From NCBI GenBank assembly GCA_033032865.1, contig JAWHQI010000614.1, positions 411,616 through 475,615 of the forward strand: 64,000 nt of DNA, written 5' to 3'. This document shows positions 57,201-61,043 of the stretch, piece after piece. This stretch comes from Dactylorhiza incarnata (taxonomy: Eukaryota > Streptophyta > Magnoliopsida > Asparagales > Orchidaceae). Made by a program: the position numbers and the translations under genes. Position 1 is the first letter of the stretch, and every line of letters begins with the position of its first letter. The notes under the pieces are model-generated. The model was not told the DNA's origin, ran no database searches, and saw only the letters and a program-made list of their open reading frames with translations.

Positions 57201-58402
57201 ACTTGTTATTGTCAAGTTTTCCCTCTTCTTCTTCCATCACACTAACCCTGCCTTGTCGATAAGTCCTCTTCCTTTTTTTTAATCCACAAATTCAAATAAA
57301 ATTATTATATCAATAAATGAAATAAAAAATATAAAGAAAAATCAATAACTAATTATTTCCATCAAAATAATTTTCACAGCAGGAAGAAGTGGTGTTGGTT
57401 GACTCAAAATTCTTTTGATTAATTTTGCAAGGTTTGGAGCACCAATAACTAATTATTTCCATTATTGATCTATTATAAAAAATTTGTCATTCCATACCCA
57501 TTTTCATGTTTATGTTGAAATTTATCTAAACTAAACTTTTACAGGTGCGAACTGCGGAGGCGAATTCTCTATATGAGTTGGACAAAGCAACACAGGTACC
57601 CCTGGAGAAATGTGGCACATTTATCTGTTTATGAATGCATATGAACATAAAGTATGATATTCTGCTGTTTGATTATGCTTCAGGAGGTAATTAATGCCTT
57701 TTTAGAAGCACAGTCCCAAGCGCTTGGAGGAAGCTCAAGCAAGATTTCAATTGGTCAAAATTTTCCAACCATATCCTTTTCAAATCACTAGTTTTTTGTT
57801 GTTGATAACACATACAACTATCTGTAGATTGCAATCATGAGACACATTTTTATTGGAAATCAAGCACATTTTTTCAATATATTGAACACATAATTTTATA
57901 AGAGTGATAAGATCTGCATGAATAGTATATAATTATTTCTCATGTCATTTTTTAAAAATAGATTCGCTATTGCAAAAAAAAGACGTAAAGAAGTTTTCCA
58001 CTCGACTGTCCTAAACCAAACAAATAGGCGAGAACCAATTTCAATTCACTCTCTTCGCCTCTTCATTAATTTCCTTCGAACCAAACAAAGTCCGGGTTTT
58101 TACCTGGAAGAGATTACACTATTGCATTGTGCAAGATGGTGTTGCTACATTTGAAGTAAATCAAATATATCTTCTCCCCGCTCTGTGTTATATATATGCT
58201 TAAGATCTGTTTCCGCCTTGACTCCGAAGCGCACATAAATGTGGATAGGCGAGTTGGATTGCCGGAGCTGGGAAGCCTCCGGCGAACATTTTTAAAGCTT
58301 ACAGGCCAAGCTAGCCTGAGCGGCCCCCCTCCTCCTACAGATGCTGATACTGCTAAGAGAATGTTTGTGGATTACCTGAACAGAGAAATCGGTGCTTCTT
58401 GA
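19621..58402 (+). CDS. KTI12: KTI12 / DRL1-ELO4 homologue, C-terminal six exons
   Basis: Joined exons 19621-19706, 20490-20575, 37742-37857, 57545-57595, 57684-57770 and 58235-58402 give 594 bp, 197 codons plus stop, with no internal stop. Recognisable blocks in order are [107 protein letters not shown] and [10 protein letters not shown]. These are the C-terminal two thirds of KTI12, a P-loop protein known to work with the Elongator complex in wobble-uridine tRNA modification; plant mutants (drl1/elo4) have leaf and root defects. The N-terminal P-loop is upstream of the window. Five introns hold retroelements up to 17 kb, and the last intron is AT-AC. Intact frame and splice sites suggest a working gene. 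Confidence 0.93.
19707..20489 (+). other. KTI12: KTI12 intron of 783 bp with a 158-bp duplication
   Basis: GT-AG intron. It holds a GA microsatellite (about 19933-19958), a G-rich patch (about 20055-20078) and a tandem duplication of about 158 bp starting aatagagcccaactc at 20079 and 20237. No mobile element core was recognised. Confidence 0.85.
20079..20394 (+). repeat. 158-bp tandem duplication in KTI12 intron
   Basis: Two adjacent copies (20079-20236 and about 20237-20394) share gcccaactcatatatgcagt and the following catgattg-aagtgttttat segment, with about ten differences by eye. It lies about 100 bp before the next exon. Confidence 0.88.
20490..20575 (+). CDS. KTI12: KTI12 exon
   Basis: 86 bp after acceptor gtgcag and before donor gtaatt. 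It encodes [20 protein letters not shown] and PLFELFPSR, and ends in phase 1 (g). This is the best conserved block of the family in the window. Confidence 0.95.
21156..21446 (+). repeat. 5' LTR of F with expanded poly-C
   Basis: 291 bp, TGTTACGTG...GGTAACA. A run of 38 C broken by one A (21231-21269) sits directly before the TATATAAGG box. The 3' LTR has only a short C stretch there. Confidence 0.88.
21651..22740 (+). pseudogene. Element F gag remnant
   Basis: Pieces in one main order are a coiled N-terminal segment ([16 protein letters not shown]), then [24 protein letters not shown], a gypsy gag core (Trp-rich, [17 protein letters not shown]), and a degraded CX2C knuckle region ([15 protein letters not shown]). 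TAG codons at about 21964 and 21979 stand where related sequences have Gln. Protease and pol are missing; the 3' polypurine-like tract follows directly. Confidence 0.78.
22795..23065 (+). repeat. 3' LTR of F
   Basis: 271 bp matching 21156-21446. The terminal dinucleotides have mutated (TA at the start, CG at the end). The TATATAAGG box is kept at about 22881. Confidence 0.85.
23137..23168 (+). repeat. TG microsatellite
   Basis: About 13 uninterrupted tg units in intron sequence between elements F and G. Confidence 0.9.
23232..23546 (+). repeat. 5' LTR of G
   Basis: 315 bp, TGTTATGGGC...GCCCATAACA, with an inverted terminal repeat of about 10 bp. It pairs with 25297-25610. Confidence 0.88.
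24377..25240 (+). pseudogene. Element G gag remnant
   Basis: Frames starting [18 protein letters not shown] at 24377, then [14 protein letters not shown] (24670-24725), then downstream gag core with Trp and [10 protein letters not shown] (24821-25204). These are the order and motifs of a gypsy gag (FPTYDGKDDPLGWL-type). Stops and shifts interrupt it. A 24-bp tandem duplication (cgacctgatctcctgtccag, 24598-24645) is inside. No protease or pol is present. Confidence 0.75.
25297..25610 (+). repeat. 3' LTR of G
   Basis: 314 bp matching 23232-23546, ending cccataaca. Confidence 0.88.
25611..25759 (+). repeat. 5' LTR of E, start disturbed
   Basis: Matches the 3' LTR from about 25620 on and ends ttcggca before the primer binding site. 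The first bases are replaced or obscured where element G ends. Confidence 0.75.
26330..27460 (+). pseudogene. Element E gag-protease remnant
   Basis: [15 protein letters not shown] at 26330-26374 is the copia gag N-terminus; the next codon TGA (26375-26377) stands where Trp is expected. Then come [11 protein letters not shown] (26575), [15 protein letters not shown], and a knuckle [14 protein letters not shown] (about 27058) whose His is replaced by Tyr. The protease motif region WIID...SDHMIG is frameshifted at about 27365. Confidence 0.82.
27460..30870 (+). pseudogene. Element E integrase and reverse transcriptase remnants
   Basis: The pre-integrase words ([12 protein letters not shown], about 27700) are cut by the solo LTR. 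They continue after it with [12 protein letters not shown] sequence, then CDACETT, HSDI and [19 protein letters not shown] pieces follow at 30104-30400 ([36 protein letters not shown]) and 30439-30699 with an intact YVDDIIL at about 30577. Many stops are present. RT is cut by element D at 30873. Confidence 0.85.
27720..29086 (-). mobile_element. Solo LTR, 1367 bp, inside element E
   Basis: It starts TGACGCC and ends TCATCA (TG...CA). It is flanked by ctggg (27715-27719) and ctagg (29087-29091), a 5-bp duplication with one change, and removing it rejoins the pre-integrase reading of element E. Minus-strand TATA-like motifs (tataaaag at about 28357, tataaata at about 28850) suggest minus orientation. 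The ORFs inside are spurious. I do not recognise the family. Confidence 0.8.
30874..31046 (+). repeat. 5' LTR of copia D
   Basis: 173 bp, TGTTAGAAAGG...TTCTACA, with TATAAATA at about 30985. It pairs with 36513-36680. Confidence 0.96.
31047..31058 (+). other. Primer binding site of copia D
   Basis: tggtatcagagc directly abuts the LTR; exact initiator tRNA-Met type site. Confidence 0.93.
31073..31144 (+). promoter_or_regulatory. Paired GCGGTC/GACCGC hairpins in copia D leader
   Basis: The first pairs 31073-31079 with 31092-31098 (7 bp, tgcggtc/gaccgca, 12-nt loop), 15 nt after the primer binding site. The second pairs 31123-31128 with 31137-31142 (6 bp, ggtctc/gagacc, 8-nt loop). Same arrangement as in A, B and C. 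Confidence 0.68.
31147..31173 (+). repeat. Poly-C tract in copia D leader
   Basis: 27 consecutive C directly after the second hairpin. A shorter G run (minus-strand C run) lies at the equivalent place in B at about 10072-10082. Confidence 0.85.
31270..31880 (+). repeat. Leader repeats of copia D
   Basis: Imperfect repeats of gcagcgatctcc, tgcgaactcctgcagcgatc and gttccagcgacctcctgcc fill the leader up to the gag ATG at 31902. Long ORFs on both strands here are repeat artefacts. Confidence 0.78.
31902..36507 (+). pseudogene. Copia D gag-pol polyprotein, one stop and one frameshift
   Basis: One frame runs from ATG 31902 ([13 protein letters not shown]) to 36116, interrupted only by TAG at 32034-32036 where relatives have Trp (FVEWVHS context). 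Domains in order are gag core ([20 protein letters not shown]), zinc knuckle [14 protein letters not shown] and protease [11 protein letters not shown], then a second in-frame copy of both. Next come pre-integrase [11 protein letters not shown] and CDSCILGKQ, then integrase [19 protein letters not shown] and [10 protein letters not shown] with all DDE positions. [16 protein letters not shown] and catalytic YVDD (35538-35549) follow. A one-base deletion near 36092 shifts RNase H, which continues at 36113 ([20 protein letters not shown]). It is otherwise remarkably intact. Confidence 0.95.
32593..33618 (+). repeat. 513-bp in-frame tandem duplication in copia D
   Basis: Copy one is 32593-33105 and copy two is 33106-33618. 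Each encodes 171 residues covering the RGG-rich segment, zinc knuckle, linker and the protease DSGATHHIT motif. I count nine mismatches in 513 (1.8%), about the same as between the LTRs. The frame is preserved. Confidence 0.96.
36513..36680 (+). repeat. 3' LTR of copia D
   Basis: 168 bp pairing with 30874-31046, followed at once by duplication gtttc. Confidence 0.96.
36681..37250 (+). pseudogene. Element E RT end and RNase H, continued
   Basis: Beyond D the RT tail resumes ([15 protein letters not shown]), followed by RNase H pieces ([16 protein letters not shown], [17 protein letters not shown]). Stops and shifts are frequent. It ends at the polypurine region gcgagaggg. Confidence 0.82.
37253..37306 (+). 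repeat. 27-bp duplication at the polypurine/LTR border of E
   Basis: ttgataatattagcttgcga plus gagggtg occurs twice in tandem (37253-37279, 37280-37306). It duplicates the polypurine tract and the first LTR bases, giving two possible LTR starts. Confidence 0.88.
37305..37457 (+). repeat. 3' LTR of E
   Basis: 153 bp, TGTTGATAATAAGG...TTCTTCACA, matching 25620-25759. Confidence 0.82.
37742..37857 (+). CDS. KTI12: KTI12 exon
   Basis: 116 bp between acceptor ttttgcag and donor gtaagt. It encodes [20 protein letters not shown], then [19 protein letters not shown]. It completes the phase-1 codon of the previous exon and ends on a codon boundary. Confidence 0.95.
39340..40701 (+). repeat. 5' LTR of I
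   Basis: 1362 bp, TGATAACTTCC...GGCGTATCA. It contains a gttgcaacg-type motif pair at about 39558-39590 that recurs in the 3' region of the element. Confidence 0.96.
40704..40721 (+). other. Primer binding site of I
   Basis: tttttggcgccgttgccg, two bases after the LTR; the Athila/Tat-type site, usually attributed to tRNA-Asp. Confidence 0.88.
40850..42331 (+). pseudogene. Element I gag
   Basis: I take the start at 40850 ([13 protein letters not shown]), the typical Athila-like N-terminus. The gag core has [36 protein letters not shown] and [21 protein letters not shown] at 41462-41464 replaces Trp (the next residues are [10 protein letters not shown]), and the same frame then continues to 42329. 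A Gln/Asn-rich segment follows (41900-42040). Paired small shifts between about 42285 and 42350 precede the protease part. Confidence 0.9.
42362..43687 (+). pseudogene. Element I protease and RT N-terminus
   Basis: Open from 42362: a Lys-rich linker, [19 protein letters not shown], and the aspartic protease motif [20 protein letters not shown] (about 42720-42780) with [19 protein letters not shown]. The RT connection ([36 protein letters not shown]) follows. An extra G in a seven-G run at 43681-43687 shifts the frame. Same register as gag, so gag-pol was one frame. Confidence 0.92.
43688..46211 (+). pseudogene. Element I RT-RNase H-integrase
   Basis: After the shift the frame continues to 46211, with one TAG at 43821-43823 where Gln is expected. 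RT has [27 protein letters not shown] and the active-site loop FMNDFSVFG, in which the first of the two usual Asp residues is Asn (44058-44060, AAT). RNase H has [26 protein letters not shown] and YTDHAA. Integrase has the zinc-finger [24 protein letters not shown] and [17 protein letters not shown], keeping the DDE residues. The 772-residue open stretch from 43893 ends with a typical C-terminal domain ([14 protein letters not shown]). Confidence 0.94.
46463..46665 (+). repeat. Three tandem repeats of about 80 bp in I 3' region
   Basis: Each unit has gttgcaacgcaaaaattt or a variant, cgcgcgttacaac, gctagcctcggtgg and tctggcagtt. Copies start at about 46464, 46541 and 46620. The core gttgcaacg is also in the LTR. 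Typical of Athila/Tat 3' untranslated regions. Confidence 0.85.
47110..48393 (+). pseudogene. Element I third ORF (plant transposon-protein type)
   Basis: One frame from [13 protein letters not shown] (47110) to TAG 48393, interrupted by a single TGA (47611-47613) where Trp is expected ([17 protein letters not shown]). The central part ([54 protein letters not shown]) resembles the putative plant transposon protein domain found downstream of pol in Athila-like elements. The C-terminus is an acidic repeat of EPEED units (48300-48365). Function is unknown; some authors place such ORFs in the env-like position. Confidence 0.78.
48394..48629 (+). other. Element I 3' region before J
   Basis: AT-rich untranslated sequence of element I. 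It continues beyond J at 53867 and runs to the 3' LTR at 55240. Confidence 0.7.
48635..49735 (-). repeat. 3' LTR of J, short minisatellite allele
   Basis: 1101 bp, TGTTGAAACC...CTTGTACA on the + strand. A minus-strand TATAAATA box lies at about 48957-48964. It contains about seven units of a GC-rich minisatellite. Confidence 0.92.
49141..49500 (-). repeat. Hairpin-forming LTR minisatellite, about 7 units
   Basis: Units of about 55 bp contain ggtctcgccc followed by gggcgagacc, an inverted 10-mer pair, plus caggcaggggcggcccccct. Each unit can fold on itself. ORFs here on both strands are repeat artefacts. Confidence 0.88.
49944..50705 (-). repeat. 86-bp tandem array in J, about nine copies
   Basis: Unit contains ccgagcggttcccggccctg, ccagcttgatgggagcctgg and tcagcgggccagcatcgggg and ends in aagtacctttgaaacatc. 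It lies between gag and the 3' LTR. The inner copies are nearly identical, the outer ones more diverged. Confidence 0.93.
50825..52441 (-). pseudogene. Element J gag, one nonsense codon
   Basis: On the minus strand a single frame runs from 52441 ([16 protein letters not shown]) to 50825, 539 codons, interrupted only by TGA at 51895-51893 where neighbouring repeats have TGG. The N-terminal part holds about nine copies of a 15-residue repeat ([15 protein letters not shown]). The gag core follows: [40 protein letters not shown] and [23 protein letters not shown]2HX4HX4C knuckle ([14 protein letters not shown]) is near 50930, followed by a Gln/Glu-rich end. It could coat RNA but lacks any enzyme. 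Confidence 0.92.
51815..52225 (-). repeat. 45-bp minisatellite coding for J gag repeats
   Basis: About nine copies of a 45-bp unit (ttgggtctcggcgagtgggg plus gtcgaggacctccccacccg plus cccac on the + strand). The length is a multiple of three, so copy number can change without shifting the frame. Confidence 0.93.
52476..52499 (-). other. Candidate primer binding site of J
   Basis: On the minus strand tttttggtgcggtgagcg directly follows the 5' LTR. It is similar in form to the ggcgcc-type site of element I but not identical; the tRNA was not identified. Confidence 0.55.
52500..53861 (-). repeat. 5' LTR of J, long minisatellite allele
   Basis: 1362 bp matching 48635-49735 outside the minisatellite. 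It is 261 bp longer because of about six extra units. Confidence 0.92.
53010..53640 (-). repeat. Hairpin-forming LTR minisatellite, about 13 units
   Basis: Same unit family as 49141-49500 but about 51 bp long and repeated about 13 times, counting the gcgagac word. Confidence 0.88.
53867..55239 (+). other. Element I 3' untranslated tail
   Basis: AT-rich sequence between J and the 3' LTR of I, with no ORF of note. A polypurine-like tract gtgtggtgggg directly precedes the LTR; a second, gtgtgggggtggg, lies near 54083. Confidence 0.75.
55240..56606 (+). repeat. 3' LTR of I
   Basis: 1367 bp matching 39340-40701, followed by duplication gatgt. Confidence 0.96.
56612..57544. other. KTI12 intron remainder, nothing recognised
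   Basis: Intron sequence after element I, with no exon, RNA gene or repeat terminus that I can support. The GC content of 56612-56960 is higher than that of the rest and could be part of an unrecognised element. Confidence 0.5.
57545..57595 (+). CDS. KTI12: KTI12 exon, 51 bp
   Basis: Seventeen codons ([17 protein letters not shown]) between acceptor ttttacag and donor gtaccc, phase 0 on both sides. Confidence 0.93.
57684..57770 (+). CDS. KTI12: KTI12 exon before AT-AC intron
   Basis: 29 codons ([29 protein letters not shown]) after acceptor cttcag. The 3' border is set by the U12-type donor atatcctttt; no suitable GT donor keeps the frame. Confidence 0.92.
57771..58234 (+). other. KTI12: U12-type AT-AC intron of KTI12 (464 bp)
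   Basis: The 5' end is atatcctttt, the consensus of minor-spliceosome AT-AC introns. The 3' end is gcgcac. A branch-site-like cgccttgac (58214-58222, branch A at 58221) lies 13 nt before the intron end, within the usual U12 spacing. Joining at these borders gives [16 protein letters not shown] in frame, as the family requires. Confidence 0.87.
58235..58402 (+). CDS. KTI12: KTI12 last exon
   Basis: 56 codons including TGA at 58400-58402. It encodes [38 protein letters not shown] and [16 protein letters not shown], the conserved KTI12 C-terminus. The upstream ATG at 58196 lies in the intron and is not a start. Confidence 0.95.
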   Translation: MNVDRRVGLPELGSLRRTFLKLTGQASLSGPPPPTDADTAKRMFVDYLNREIGAS

Positions 58403-60925
58403 TTTTTCTTTACTCCTCATCTCTCTCTTTCTTTACCCAAAACTTCCATCTTGAGTTTAACAGAAGTATGGATGTTATGAAATGTTAATTCAAATGAGAC
58501 ATTTTTGTAATTTCGAAAAATAGAGGGATGCAATCTGTAATTTTGCGAACTTTCATAAGAGGTCTCTCTCTCTCTTAGTCGTGCGCTATCAAGAATTGAA
58601 ATTAGATGATTGAACACATACGAGGATACAATTGTCGTCTGTCGAGACAAGTTCGACCCGAACTCTTGAGGGCTGACAGGAGACACTACCACTCCCTTAT
58701 ATAGTGAGTGAGACACAAATTACGATAATACCCCTTATGACTACATAAGCAGTGGGAGACGCGACGCATGTCCAAGAGGTCGTATTCGTATCTCTCTCTA
58801 TATATATATAAAAGTCTGTGGAAGCTTGTTTCTGTGAGTTTTGATTCACTAAGCATACTTCTTTCAGGTATGTAGTGGAAGTGTAGAAGAGTTCTAAATT
58901 CTTTTGGCTTTGAACTACAATTATTCTCCATTTTATTGTGCTTTATGATGATTAGTTGAAAGATAAGGAAGGATGCTCATGAGTCTTTAATGTTCAAAGC
59001 TTGTTACTGATGCTAACTTTGAAGTATATATAAATTATGCTGAAGGATTAAATTGTCCGTTCCGTCGTATTCGTCTGCCAATGCGGCATCTTCATTGTTT
59101 CTGCAGCGCGGCACTTGTACAGCGGGAATCAGTGTCAAATCAGCATTTTGACTCTCAATCCCACTCCCAATCTAAAGAGGAATAAGTAGGTGCGCATGCG
59201 CACATAACTGTATGTGCGCAGTGCAAGTGGTCCATTCAATCTTTGATGCAGCGGTTTGCCTAAATGTGGTCCAGGATCTACACGTGCTTGAGCTTGCATG
59301 GATTCTCAAAATAACTAAATAATTGTTAGATAGAGATAATCTTACATCAATAACAAATTCAGCCGAGGCCAATCTACCCTTCATCTAAACTCTTCAATCA
59401 CCAAAGGGAAAGGGCATGATGGACTTTTAGCCACAGTATATTTCAGTGAGCTGATTAACCAAAATTGTATTTATGGTGCACATGTCCTCAAATATGAACC
59501 ATTAATGATAAATTTAAAATTCAAGGGCTTTGATGTTTGCACTGAAGTGTGCATGTATGTTAGAATGCATATATATTTTAATATGTATTTATGAGTATTT
59601 ATTAATTACCCAAATTTTCTCTGGGAGCATAATTATAGGTTGCCCTCTAATTTATACATGTTATGAAATGTAAACTTACAGACGAGATTTCTGTAATTTC
59701 AAAAGATAGCGGGTAAACGATCTTTATGAGTATATATATATATATATATACAGCAGGAATTTATTTTAGAAAACATTGAAATTGGATTGATTTTTAGCTC
59801 AAACACACAAATTGTTGACTTAATTGAGATACGAATCGAGCCATCCTGTTGTTAGTGAGTGGCAAACATAGCGGAATCATAGTTGAGTGTGATATATCAG
59901 TGATCAAGCCTCCGTTTGGTTTGGCATGGCGGTAGGGGTTGTGAACTGTCGTTCATGAACGTCTGACCTCATGTAAGAAACGGTGTTCATTTTTATGTTC
60001 AAAACTAGTTTTTTTTCTTGACGGTGGTCATAACCGTTGTCATGTCAAACATACATTCAACGACGTTTGTGTTTTTTGTCTTTTTCTTAGTAGTGCGCCA
60101 TCAGAGTTGTAATCGCCGATAGCTCTATGTGCGATTCTCTCTACCCGGATCCCGGTGGTATAAATTAATGTGGCTCCACGTTTTTGGAGTGGTGTGCCGC
60201 CAATTTTTTCACCGCTCCACCAAACAGAAAAAACCAGTGCAATGGTGGGAATTGCCACTGCTGGCGGGACGCTATTAGTATGCCTTTAAGAGTCTTGAAG
60301 AATTTTCACTACTCGCAAACCGTGCAGCGCTGCTCCATCCATGATTCTCCTCCCTCTCCATCCGCGATTCTGCCTGCGCAGGCGGGGAACACTACGATGG
60401 GAAGATACGAGGCCACCCTACGCCGATTTCTTCGTCGGAGCCCTGGGCAGCGCTTCTACCCTCGATCGAATGTCGAGGTCGATTACCCTCCATCCACTAA
60501 TCCGCCTCTCCATCCAAGCGGTCCTTCTCGTAGCCAACGTCGGAGCTCTATTTCCTCCACAGTAGATTTTCCACGCAGTCCTTCTTCCACCACTCTGCAA
60601 AACAGCAAATTTTTCCACCACAGCTTCTCCAAACACGCCATAAATGATATATATCTATAACACCATAGAATCATCTCCGGCTGAGTTTATCGTGATTTTT
60701 TTTATAACAAAAAAAAAGAGAGAAAATGGAGGAGAGAGGCCTCGTGATTCTCTTCAAACTCCCGTGCTTGCCCTTCCCCTGGTCGAATAAACGTTTCATT
60801 TATTCATCTTCCATTGATTGCTGCAGAAATTTAAAAAAAAAACGTGCAATGGATATGATAATAAATACAGAGCTCGCGTAATCTGCGTTTAACAGTAGTT
60901 ACAATTCCTACAATATTGATTGATA
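58403..60925. other. Intergenic region between KTI12 and TIC40
   Basis: Contains the KTI12 3' untranslated region and the TIC40 promoter. It has CT and AT microsatellites (about 58562-58577, 59731-59750) and two copies of a short dispersed repeat (58470-58560, 59655-59735). The 158-codon + frame at 60184-60660 is low complexity and matches nothing I know. No RNA gene seen. Confidence 0.6.
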
Positions 60926-61043
60926 ATGGCGATGAGCGCTCCAGCAATGGCTTCAACTATTACTGCAGCCTCTGCGAACCCTAATAATAAGTCCTCTGTT
61001 CTCAGTCTAAACAGCTGTAGCTGGAGGAGGTTTTCTTCCACTG
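60926..61043 (+). CDS. TIC40: TIC40 exon 1 (transit peptide)
   Basis: Start ATG at 60926; second and third Met at codons 3 and 8. Donor gtatct after ACT G. The upstream in-frame region has stops, so 60926 is the best start. Confidence 0.8.

Larger units (their letters stand above)
37858..57544 (+). other. KTI12: KTI12 giant intron, 19.7 kb
   Basis: GT-AG intron (gtaagt ... tttacag) mostly made of Athila-type element I with J inside. Single-copy-looking intron remains at 37858-39334 and 56612-57544. Those parts are AT-rich; I recognise no exon, RNA gene or element in them. Confidence 0.88.

Noticed and set aside
58196..58402. A separate small gene starting with ATG at 58196
   Set aside because: The ATG is within the AT-AC intron; only 58235-58402 matches the KTI12 C-terminus.
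57684..58402. A GT-AG alternative for the last KTI12 intron (for example donor gtcaaa, acceptor gatag)
   Set aside because: Phases do not fit and the conserved sequence before GLPEL would be lost; the U12 borders keep it without gaps.
59915..60230. A MITE with ends like cgtttggt ... accaaac
   Set aside because: Inverted-end match is too short and no clear target duplication was found.
60184..60660. 158-codon + strand ORF and opposing minus frames
   Set aside because: Ser/Pro-rich low-complexity sequence, no recognisable domain, overlapping frames on both strands; treated as chance.
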